Positions 1 to 10,500 of a stretch of 64,000 nt of DNA are shown here, piece by piece (the stretch's first letter is position 1; every line of letters starts with the position of its first letter). The notes below the pieces were generated by a model. The model did not search any database. It saw only the letters and a program-made list of their open reading frames with translations, and was not told the origin of the DNA. The position numbers and the translations under genes are program-made. The stretch is from Branchiostoma lanceolatum (lineage: Eukaryota > Chordata > Leptocardii > Amphioxiformes > Branchiostomatidae): the NCBI RefSeq assembly GCF_035083965.1, contig NC_089731.1, positions 1,292,001 to 1,356,000 of the forward strand. Reading direction: 5' to 3'.

Positions 1-101
1 TCCAGTTTCTGATTTTACTTTACTATGGAAATCCTTGCAGTGTCTATTGACATCTGCCTAATAAGTAATATCCATATAACTTTACATACTTAACATTCCA
101 G

Positions 102-1657
102 ATGTGACGTTCAGTGTCCATGTGTACACACAAGACTCAGCGGCGGCCAGTCTGGAGCAGCAGCAGCTGGTGCAGGTGGGAGGGGCAGATTTCTCTTAAT
201 TTTTATTTCTTTGTTTTGCATAACCAGTAAACCACCATAAGGCATAACACACCCGGTCCAGTTTTGTGCAATAAGTACAAGCTGGGTAAGACCAGACTGA
301 CACCGGGATGGACCCTAACTCTTATTGATAGGTGTGCTGGGTTCTTTAATGACTGCTCAAAGTGTGGCTCTCCTCAATCAGGAGATTCCCAGCTTTATGT
401 CCCATCCTTATAGGATGCCCCAAAGCATTTGATCTTACATCTTAATTTTTCGTTTTTATTGAATATCCAGAATGCATGTAGGCATTGCCACATTCCAGTC
501 GTACTTGCTGCTACATTGTGAGATGAAAGCCTGTAGAGTGTTTTCACTCTGTCCATATCAATGAAGCTTGCAGGTGCATGTTGGTGTCCTTCATTCGCAT
601 TTCAGGGATCGTCATGTTTGTTCCCAGGGTTAAAATGAAATGCCGTGAACTACTACCTTTCCCCCCAAGTGCTAGAATTTCCAGCTGCAATATGAAATCA
701 CCCTCATTAAATCAGGACCCCTATCGCTCCACGTTGCATCGCTCGCGAAAGGGGCCCTGATAATCACCGTCGGCTTCCCAGCGGCAGCGAAAGCCAAGCA
801 AGCCAACTGACCTTGTCCGCAACTTCCGTCTGGAGATTAGTTCATCAGTCCGGTCATTGCCAAATAAGGCCAGCTCATTAATTATTCGTGAGCAAGTGTC
901 GGCGACGTCGCCAGAACCATGTCTGGCGGCGGTGATTATCAGGGCCCCTTTCGCGAGAGATGTAACGTGGAGCGATAGGGGTCCTGATTTAATGAGGGTG
1001 TATTAAATGGATTTACAGTATAATGTGTCTTTCTCTGCAGAACTTCCCCTGGGTAGAAGCAGACAGTGACAGTCTGAAGATGCCCAATGCCAGGATCATC
1101 CCACTCAAAACCATGACTTCAAATGTCATCAAGGTACGAATCATGAATAGCTATTTGTTAATCCCGTCTTAAGCTTTGGATGCATTTGTTGATTCCCAGA
1201 AGGTAACTGAAATGGAAAATCGCCAGAGAATCTAGCATAATTTTCACCTGAACATCTAGCCCATCACGATGGATGGGGCTTTCAGCATCTGCGAACATCG
1301 GTTGTCTTACTGCCAAAAATGTCCTCAACAGTTTGCAGACTCGTCGTCTGATTGATTTTCCTTGTGTGACAGGGGCATTATATGTGTCACTTGTATAGCA
1401 ATGTGATAACTTCCCACTTCATTTTTCATGTCTCCTGTATATTTTTGCTGATTTCCGCAATTTTGGGGTAGATTTTAAATGGTTTTATCTCTATTTTGTA
1501 CAAGTTTCATGGCACTGTTGACGTTCGAATGAAAAGGTTGACAAATGTGATGTTTTTATTTTTGTTCATCAGGGTGTTGACGAGAACATCTATCTAACAG
1601 TGTCTTGTCTTATAGATGCAGCTCTATGTGGAAGAGGGTGACAAGACTGGCAGATAG
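102..1657 (+). CDS. C-terminal three exons of an unidentified gene (5' part outside window)
   Basis: Three exons join in frame: 102-175, 1041-1133 and 1616-1657, each with a pyrimidine-rich AG acceptor, and GT donors after the first two. The joined tail reads VTFSVHVYTQDSAAASLEQQ, then NFPWVEADSDSLKMPNAR with IIPLKTMTSNVIK, then MQLYVEEGDKTGR and a TAG stop. The first exon enters with two bases of a split codon, so the gene begins left of the window. I do not recognise the family. The tail is hydrophilic, with no membrane segment. The first intron contains a 302-bp inverted-repeat element. Exon joining is well supported by phase; function is unknown. Confidence 0.7.
225..345 (-). repeat. SINE-like dispersed repeat, copy 1
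   Basis: This roughly 120-bp segment resembles, in reverse orientation, segments near 31450, 42207 and 62530. Shared features are a GGGTTCTTT edge, a GGTGTG-GAGTGGATC core, and a GCGTAACACACC-like end. It lies in an intron of the first gene. Its class is uncertain. Confidence 0.5.
699..1000. mobile_element. Non-autonomous inverted-repeat element (hAT-like MITE)
   Basis: About 75 bp at each end are inverted copies, starting CACCCTCATTAAATCAGG and including a shared ATCGCTCCACGTT block. The flanks are TATGAAAT and TATTAAAT, an 8-bp target duplication with one mismatch. The CA..TG termini and 8-bp duplication suggest the hAT superfamily. No coding capacity is seen. It sits in an intron. Confidence 0.6.
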
Positions 1658-3115
1658 CACAAGAACACACCCGGCATTTGTTAGTCAAGTTCAAGCTCTT
1701 CTCACACCGTATGGTGAAGTGTTACGGCAGCGGTGCCCATCTGTTTCCGTAGCCCTTGGGCCACACAGTTGTACAAACACAGATACCACTACAGTAGGGG
1801 GCTAGTCCACTGGTAGAGGGGGGTGTTCAACTTTCATACTCAGTGAGTACCATTTTGAATTGGTTGGGGATCAAACCTGTCTGAAAGGCAAGCACTCTAC
1901 CCACTAGGCCCTTACACTGTGCATATAACAGCTATTGCTGCAGTGCGGTTGTCATTGTATTAGCGTCATTTCATTGCTCTCAGACAGAAATGTTGATCTT
2001 GTAAAAGTAGGTTTTAAACAAAAGCATAACTAGCATCTGTCTTTGCTGAGTTAACATATTAAGGTGGCACAGTTTGTACCTTGATTACTATCTGTCAGCA
2101 AGTTATAAGTAATTTTGAAATGAATTTATACTTACATAAAAGTGCAAAAACATTGTCATATACTCTCATAATACAATGTATTAAAGAGACTTCAAGTGTA
2201 CAGATATCAAAGACTCTGATGCAGACTTGTTCTTCTTCATTTTGATTCTCCTGGTTTATTCCTGAAACTCTGTTTGCTAATTGCCATACTTTGTATTAGA
2301 AGTCCCGATGAATGTACTATGTACCTCATACGTCAAAAACAATTAACATGGCACACAAGATTTGGGCCCAGACATCATATTCTGCAATACTACATGTGCT
2401 ACAAAACAATACGACATAACACAGACAATCACATTGTAAAACTGACCACGATCATACAAAAGAATTTTTACCACTGACAAACAACTAGAAAAAAAATACG
2501 TCTGAATCAATATCTTTACATACAGAGATACGGATCTCCATTGAGTTCATCACCAGCTGATTCTATAAACGCTATTCACTGCAATACACAACAAACTGGA
2601 ATTCAACATGTTAAACGTATCTAAATCTAGGTACTACATGTAGCATTAGACATTTTGGTAAGGACTGTTAGTTTGGTTTTCAGTATTGTCCACTTTTCAC
2701 ATCGCTTTGAAAACTGCAAGCTTCAAAATGCTGGGCATAATTCAGTGTTCACATTCGTCTTTTTTTGGTCACACTTTGCCTTTTTTTGCATCGGACGTTG
2801 AATTCCTGATGACATCAACATCCATAGTGACATGTGACAGCCACATGTGACCGAGAATACTGCTAATGTGTAGTGTACAGTCAGTAGTCCTTTGTTAAGT
2901 ACTCCTGAACACAGCTGTGAGAGAATGGCCAAAGTTAAGTAAGTGTTCAGTACTCCATATATATAGGCTGGCGTGTAGTATAGTGTACAGTTTGAGTTCA
3001 GTTGTTCAGTATTCCACAGATGAGATGTACTGTTACAGTGTTACTTATGTACTGTAATTACAGTTAGAGTCCAGTTGTTTAGTATTCTATAGGCCGAGAT
3101 GTTGAGTCCTGCTGT
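1658..3115. other. Convergent intergenic/3'-flank region
   Basis: This lies between the stop of the first gene (+) and the stop of BCAS2 (-), so it should hold both 3' UTRs. A tRNA-like promoter pair (TAGTGGGTAGAGT and GGTTTGATCCC on the minus strand, 1847-1910) marks a SINE fragment. The rest is AT-rich with no convincing coding sequence. Confidence 0.5.
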
Positions 3116-3118
3116 TCA
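2943..3118 (-). repeat. Degenerate repeats of the BCAS2 stop-codon region
   Basis: The plus-strand word TTCAGTACTCCATA at the BCAS2 stop recurs in diverged form near 2946, 3005 and 3077 (TTCAGTATTCC, TTTAGTATTCT). This suggests short tandem copies of the last-exon end in the 3' UTR. The repeats are short and could be chance plus drift. Confidence 0.35.
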
Positions 3119-6100
3119 GTACTCCATACTAGTAGGTTGGTTCTCCTTGTCTTCGTCCCTCCTGACCAGTCTCTGGTCCTGTCCTCTTAGCTGGGTGATC
3201 TCAGCCTCCAACTCCAGACACGCTCGCTCGATCTCATAGTTCTTACTTACAAGGCCAACCCAGCTAGAGAAAACATGAGGGAATAGAACATGTAAGGAAC
3301 CTATTATACCATATCATGCACCGATTGAAATCCTTGAGTTTCAAAGGCCCAATTTTAATGCCTCATTGCTGACACTAACTAACAGATTGATGTATTCTAA
3401 AAAATAGTTTGACACATAATGATAGTACGACATTGATAGAAGAACATGTACCTGGCTTCCAACTCTCGTAGTTGATTCCCTGCGGCCATCTGTGTGTTGT
3501 GTACAAGGGAATAACATGTAAGCAAGTACCAACAATTAAATATCCACAATTAACATACCGGTCAAGCATTTATTCATTTATTTATGAATCTTTAGGGTGG
3601 TCCTTTCAGTTAACTGAGTAACTGATTTCCAACAGAGCCCTGGCAAGTCATAGCAAATCAGGATACAAAAAAGACAACATAAACTTAGCCGTCAGGGTGT
3701 AGATTTAGGAAACCCTCATTACACTGGCTCCAGTTCACTCGGTTACTGTTCTTGGCTATGAGGGGCTCAAGATGTTGATGTTTTTCAAGATTTTTTTGTC
3801 TCTCCATCTATCTATTCATCTATTGGTTTGACTGATATGCAGACAGGGTTCCCCAATAGGCTATCATTAAGGACTTGCCTTAGAGTAATAGTGTAAGGAA
3901 AAGGCCATACTAAAACTAAAGACAAAGGGGACTGTTCTAAAAGTTTGCAGACTCAAGTGTGTTTTGATCAGTAGTTAAGATGTACATCAGGAAGTGGAAT
4001 AGATAAAAGTACTTTACTAACCTGGCCATGTTTTCTCTGCCAGTTTATCTCCTGAATTTGTTTTCTGAAAGCAGATTGTAAAAAAAATTGTCAAGTCACC
4101 CACTCAATACACATTAGATTACACTTACACACTTTACAAAATACATATTAAACAGGCAGAAAACTTATGAATTCAGTACAATCCTTTGACATAAAAATAT
4201 GTAATTCCAATACAGAGATGACAATCTACCACTAAAAAGGACAATTGGCCACATGTATAACCTATAAATAACTGGCCAAATGTTAAAGACTTTCACGTAA
4301 ACCTCTACAGCTCGGATACTTTATTTCCTCCATTTACCATTTACTTAATTCCACCTGACACTGCTCAAACTTTATCTCGTATGAGTCAGACTTAGGCCAC
4401 ACCAATTTAATTTCTTGGTTAACGGATTTTTATTTTACAAAAAAATATAAATTTTAGCCAAAAAAAAAAAAAATCATGAAAACAGAAGGCTGGGCCAGCC
4501 TTCTGTTTTTATGATTTTGTTTTTTCTAAAAATTTTTTTTTTTTGGAAAATAAAAATCCGTTAACCAAGAAATTAAATTGGTGTGGCCTTACCTCAAAGA
4601 TACCAGCTCCTTCTGCGCCTTTTCTACCATCTTCACCAGAAGGCTATGGGGAGGAAGAGAGAGAAGTCAGCATACAGGGTTCCTATTAATCACCAAGCAG
4701 TTTTAGCTTCTGGCTATGTGTTTCAGGCATGTTTTTGCTGCATTTTGTACTTCTCTTGAGGATTAAAACTATGAACTACTAGTACTTGAAAAATGTACAA
4801 ATTGCTGTCAAAAACTGGTCATGGTCATATGAATCAAATCTGAACTTTCCATATCCAACACTTGGAAGAATTGGGACTACCCAAATTTTTGGCTGACAGA
4901 CCCGTTGCTGTAGTCAAGTGTCCCTAACGTCTCATCCCAAAAGTAGCAGTAGACAGGTCCATGAAAAGTTGGGTAAGTCTCAGTTCTTCCAAATATTGAA
5001 CTTGGAAAGTACACTCTTTTGTTCCTGATGCCATTTACCAACACAGATGAACTCTTATGCTATGGTCTTGTGTGGCCCAGGTGTTCTACAATCAGCTGCA
5101 AGTAGATATTATCACATGATATTTTCAACAAAAGGATGTTGTACATGTATGTATTTCCATAGATACAACCAAATGTCTTGACAAACTTACTTGTTGTGTG
5201 CTTTCCAGGCATTTGAACCAAATGTTGACATCAGCTCTAGGTTTTCTATTCTGTGGGAAGAAATGTAACACAATACATATCATCAGTATCATACTACTTT
5301 CAAGTTGCCAAGGTTTCTGTACATTCTACAAATGACAAAGAAAAACCAAATTTCTGAGAGATACTGTTAGTGCTACATTACACTACTTTTGCCTGAAGGT
5401 TTAATTGCAAAAGCCAGGAAAGGAAAGCCTATTTTGTGATAGTTCCATCCCCTGCCTTCCCTTGTTGCCTGATGTTCCAATGGTGCCTTGGAGTTTTCCG
5501 TGCAATGGTCTACATATCTCCAACTTGTCTAACGCATCTCAACAACAACAACAACAAACTTCTCTGAACCTTTACCACTATTAACACCAGATAAATGAAA
5601 TTCTATGTTCCATGGCTTTCCACACTTTTCCATGGCAAGTTCCATCCCCTCCCATACCTTGTTGCCTGGTGTTCTAACTGTGCCATGGAGTTTTCCACGC
5701 ACTCCGTCCACGCTGCAATGTCGTTTCTCTGTCCGGACACGGGAGCGGGAAGTTCGTACCTGTATAAACAACGTTAATCAGTGATAAAGTACAAAACACT
5801 AAACAGCCTCCAGTCATTAATTATGCAGTACTAGATACACCAGCAGTGTATCTAAAATGCTCGAAGACCTAAAATAGCCCTTGCTGGCAGACAGAAGGCG
5901 AGAAGCACGTCTAACTACACTTTATAAGATTTCCCAGGGTCTCATCAATATCCCACCTGAACAGTATCTTGTACCAGCTGCCCACAGACGCACCCGAGCT
6001 AGCCATACCTTAAATACAAACTCACTTCAGCACGTACAGATTGTTTTAGACTTTCCCTTTTTCCACGCACGGTTAAGGAGTGGAATACCCTGCCGGGGCA

Positions 6101-7301
6101 TATCGCACAAGCCCCGTCAGTGGAGGCCTTTAAGGTCGGGCTTGCCGCCCTGCCATAGCCCGTCAGGCCTGACCCCCCCCCCCCCCTCAGTGATACCCCT
6201 TCAGGGATTGTTAGAGGGTACCCGAAATGAAGATGAATAGTTGTATATCGGGCTCTTCATTGGGTCAGATCAATCATCACGACATGAAAACGGAAGACTT
6301 AAAAACAAATGTTTTTCTTCACCTTTTCATGCTGAGCAGCTCCATGGGTTGTCTCTTCTCCAACCTTTCAAACTCCGACTTCATCACTTCAGTCTGTCAA
6401 CAAATTTACAAAACATCATGATATCCTCTTTAAAAAAAGCTAGCATTTGGAAAGTGGTGCATGAAAATCTGCAAAATACTCTCAAACTCAGAATAGAATA
6501 GATGAACTGCTGTCTGACCTCAAAAGCTGAGTAATCAGGTGTTGGCAGGTAACTCAGGTAGTTCTTTGTTGGTCGGTAACGTCTGGTTTCCTCCTCCACC
6601 AGAGCCTGGGCCTGCAATCCAAAAATTATGAAAAATCATGGACCATGTCCCTAAGATCACACACCAGTATTGTTATATACGTACCTGTTGGAAAACATTG
6701 TAATAATGTTTAACAATGTGTAGGAAAATTTACATATTCTTTTAGTCTTCGTTCTCAGATTAAGGTTCATCTTGTAAAGATAACGGTGACACATAATTTT
6801 TCGTTGTCATATAATTTGATACTGGAACAGTCCTACCTGACCGAAAATTCTACTCTACTCTACTCTACTCTTGATGTTAAAATGTTGTTTTAGTTGTACA
6901 CACATAGCCCCAAAACAAGCTAGAAGAAAACTGAGGTGGCAAAAAATGCTTATCTACTTCTTCTTGTGATTATGTGCACAACCTCATCATGCTGAGGGCT
7001 ACGGCATCTTGTAGTAGATGGCTTAGTTCATATCTGAGGCTGAGATACATATACACACAAAATGCAGTGTTTTCATCCATGCTGCATGCAACAAAAGCCC
7101 CCCTCCCCACAGCGGTTATCACTACATTTCAACGCTTCTCTTGTAGCACAGAAAGCGACGATTCTACTTCACTCTAGCTGAAAGTGTTCTTTGTAGCTTA
7201 TAGCTCTCTCCGACATCCAAACTCACCAGTTCCCTGACACCAGAGTCGTCATAGCCCTGGTCAAAGTACGGCAAAGCGTCGATCAGAACTTCTCCGGCCA
7301 T
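3116..7301 (-). CDS. BCAS2: BCAS2 / SPF27, pre-mRNA-splicing factor (PRP19-CDC5L complex subunit)
   Basis: Nine exons: 7227-7301, 6519-6611, 6323-6393, 5658-5759, 5191-5250, 4593-4643, 4022-4064, 3452-3489, 3116-3263. All junctions keep frame, giving 226 aa against about 225 in vertebrates. Diagnostic segments are [10 protein letters not shown] near residue 8, [17 protein letters not shown] from exon 2, YELPAP..GQ in exon 4, and the C-terminal coiled coil [15 protein letters not shown]. The ending is [14 protein letters not shown]27 is a core, nuclear, largely coiled-coil subunit of the PRP19/CDC5L complex needed for spliceosome activation. The start is the first ATG, followed by [12 protein letters not shown] as in the family. 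It diverges from the aldo-keto reductase gene across a 291-bp gap. Oddities: a transposon-derived donor at exon 6 and a decayed duplicate of the end of exon 4 in intron 4. Confidence 0.97.
4395..4588. mobile_element. PIF/Harbinger-type MITE at a BCAS2 splice donor
   Basis: A 194-bp near-perfect palindrome with termini GGCCACACCAATTTAATTTC and central arms around GAAGGCTGGGCCAGCCTTC. It is flanked by TTA on both sides (4392-4394 and 4589-4591). A 3-bp TWA target duplication is the Harbinger hallmark. The right end abuts BCAS2 exon 6. Confidence 0.7.
5440..5512 (-). pseudogene. Decayed duplicate of the BCAS2 exon 4 3' end
   Basis: On the minus strand this segment reproduces GGAAAACTCCA..GGCA and CATCAGGCAACAAGG, matching the end of BCAS2 exon 4 about 200 bp upstream in the transcript and the GGGGATGGAACT after its donor. 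The donor position reads GGAAGG instead of GTATGG, so it should not splice. Confidence 0.65.
5843..6235 (+). mobile_element. LINE (CR1/L2-like) 3'-end remnant
   Basis: The translation contains [20 protein letters not shown], then [13 protein letters not shown] and a PFFHARL..WN-like block typical of the extreme C-terminus of CR1/L2-type reverse-transcriptase ORFs. A homologous copy lies at 28115-28455 on the other strand. It is a 5'-truncated fossil in a BCAS2 intron, ending near a C-run. Confidence 0.65.
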
Positions 7302-7592
7302 GTTGCTTTCTCTTCCAACTGTACCGAATGTCGTCCGTGTTTCCTTCTCCAATTGGTAGACTTATGTTACCTATATTACTCTGATTGGTGTACAGGAGGC
7401 TCGCAAGGATTACCTCCAAAAATTTCGTACCGTGATTGGTTGACTTGTATGCAAATTAGATCCATACTTAATTCGCATTTGACCGCACTTTGACCCCACA
7501 GCAGCTGGCGTGGCGCGAAACATCCAGGAAATCACAAGACAGCTCTGAATTTCCCCAAAATTCTCCGGTTTTTGAAGACCTTCTTAAGAAAG
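7302..7592. promoter_or_regulatory. Bidirectional promoter between BCAS2 and the aldo-keto reductase
   Basis: The two start codons are 291 bp apart and point outwards. The interval has CCAAT/ATTGG boxes at 7349-7356 (an overlapping CCAATTGG), 7384-7388 and 7435-7439, and no TATA box near either start. Multiple CCAAT boxes (NF-Y sites) are typical of divergent housekeeping promoters. Coordinated expression is inferred. Confidence 0.6.
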
Positions 7593-10500
7593 ATGGCTGT
7601 GCCTTCCGTCCAGCTTCCTTCGGGCGTTAAGATGCCGGTTCTCGGGCTTGGTACGTGGAAATCAAAGCCAGGAGAGGTAAAGGTTTAACTTGTAGCTACT
7701 CTACTATTGAACAAAGTAGTTGTGCCGGTCTCTCCAATAACCTTTGTACTTTGTGGTAAAAAAGAAGACATAATTGATTTTTCGAGGTGCACAACTCCTT
7801 AAACTCTTTGATCCCCATTGCATAACCACTCTTCCAAGTACTAAGTTGTTTCTGAAGTTATTGATCATGTTTTATTTCTCCTTTGATGGCACAACTGGTT
7901 TGTGATCGTTTGTGTCCGCATGCATGGAAAAAGGGGGAGGGGCAACCAAAAACGCCGGTATAAATTGGATGTTTGACCTAATTAAGTGCTGGTTTTATTT
8001 TCGTGATTTTTCCTTTGTGTCGCTACGGTGCCACAGAACTGTTTTACTAGTAACTGTGAACTTAAAGCACCACCAATGGCTCCTAATACCTTATCCAAGG
8101 AGGTTAGATACACATGTATATTTTACCTCCTTGCCTACTGCAAAATTTATCCAAAATGGACCGTTCCACCAAAAAAAATACAGAGGGGGGGGGGGGGGGG
8201 GGGGGCTGACGACACCCCAATCTGCATACCCCCTGAATCCTAATGCTTCCCCTAAATCCTAGAATCCCAACGATTTCGACCCCCTAAATCCTAGAATCCC
8301 AACGATTTCGACCCCCAAAATCCTAGAACCCAAAGAATTTCGACCCCCTAAATCCTAGAATCCTGACTACTTCCAAGGAGGTTAAGATATTTTAACCTCC
8401 TTGCTACTTCAAACCCAGAGTCCAGTCCTATGTCGTCAACCGATGGGTATTTTTGTTTTGGATCGGCCCAATGAATTTTCAGTTTTTCTAATTTCTGATC
8501 TTGTACAGGTAACTGAAGCCGTGAAAGCTGCCATCGATGCCGGCTACAGGCACATTGACTGCGCCCATGTGTACGGGAATGAGAACGAAGTCGGCGCAGG
8601 ACTGAAGGCCAAGTTCGACGAAGGTGTCGTCAAGAGAGAAGACCTCTTCATCACCAGGTGAGCATGTCTTCTGTGTAACCAGGGAGGTTCTGTTTGAAAG
8701 CTCTGGGTAACACAAGCTCTTCCTGTTTGGGGCGTGTTTGAGCTTTCTCATTTGAAAAAAAGCAGTTATCCTCAATTTAGGTGAACTGAAGCATGATGAT
8801 TTTCAAGTAGCTAGTGGTAGAGCAATGCAGCTTCGCTATAGCTCGTGTTTTTCAACCAAGCACACCGGGTCACCCCTTATCATACTGGGTCTTACTTCCT
8901 CTCTTCTCGGTAAGTGTGCTGGGTTCTTCAACATGGAGGGCTTTGTCGTAGTGCTTCATCATCAAGACACATTTTTATCTATTTGTTTATTTATCATTTG
9001 ATCAGCACGCACAGCCAGGGCTGTACAACTAGCTATAGCCTGTGCTATTACAAAGGGCTAGCCCTGCTGACAAAGACAGTACAATATTAATGGAATTAGA
9101 CATGGACAAAATAAGACACATTTTTATCATATTTCTGCTCCTTACACTTCAGTAAGATTTGGAACGTCTTCCACCACCCTGACGATGTGGAGGAGGCTGT
9201 GAAGAAGAGCCTAACAGGCCTGGGGCTGGACTACCTGGACCTCTACCTCATCCACTGGCCGATGGCGTACAAACGCTTCAAGGACGGCGGAGAAATGTTT
9301 CCCAAAGACGCGGACGGGAAGTTCATCAGGGAAGAGATCCCGTTCACGGACACATGGAAGGTTTGTTGAAATTCTTGGCAGAACCACTTGCCTATGGGGA
9401 GGCTGCAACAAAGCTTTATGCTCTTCTGAATCAAGGTTGAACTGTAATTTACCAACACAGCAAATTGGATTTTCCCAAATTACCCCGGTTGTGTGTAACG
9501 GGGGCTTAACATGCTGAATTCAGGAAGACAGTGGCTGTGTATTACATGCACTGAACTCATGCAAGCTGCTGAATCTAGAGTGCTACCATCATCTGAAAAG
9601 ATGGAAGGATGCCTACGATGATGAAACTCATGCAAGCCAGTATCAGGTGCCAATAAATCTTGATACAAAATGCCCTGATTACAATCAACAAAGTTGTCTG
9701 GCTACATTTTACATAGAATTAAAACGGCTGGTCACAGTCTACAAAGAAGAGAAATGTAGAAGCTAAGCATTGAGCAGGAGGTATTGCTTAAGCCCCCGTC
9801 ACAAATAAGAAATTCAGCTCGGCCGACGTGTTGGCGAGCTGCAAATGTGCATTTTCGGCCGAAGTACGGCCGACGTCCTGTCGAATACGTGGGCTTCGGG
9901 CGATTTTTAGAAATCAAGGTTGATCCAAATATTGGCCTTTTACCAGGTTAGTTGATTCTGACTTCGTCCATGTACAAGAGATGGTACCATCTAATGGGGG
10001 ATTTTTAGTTTTTTCAGTGTTCGACGGACTTCACCCGAGACTTTCAATGGAAAATATGGTCGACGCTCGGGCGATTTTGAAATTTGGCAAGCTTCGGGCG
10101 ATCTACAAATTTGGCCAACGCTCACATGAATTGTGATGCCTGCTTAAAGGCACGTGAAAGAATCAAACTCTGATTGTTAATGATTAACAAGGCTTTGCAC
10201 TCTGGCTGAAACTTGGCAAAGGTGCATGGTCGCAGACCTTTGACCGAGTTGCGTGGCTTGAATGGTCTTTGGAAAAGGAGGCATTCCACTGTTGCCTAGG
10301 GAAAGGAAAGGAAAGGGATCTCGAACCAGTTTAGCTCAAATGAACTCAATGAACAGATGAGCTACTCTTCCACTGGTCGTGACAGAGAAGACAGACGCTA
10401 TGTACAGTATTTTACAGGTTCATTGTACCGGGGAAATTCCCCTAGCTCTTTTCGACGAGTACAATGAACAGTGGACCACAGGTTAACGTCCCGTTCTAAG

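Noticed and set aside
1847-1910. tRNA-like A and B boxes on the minus strand (also at 33573, 33940, 38400 and 50860)
   Set aside because: No full cloverleaf or acceptor stem could be drawn. Each is followed by repeat sequence, so these are SINE heads or decayed fragments, not tRNA genes.
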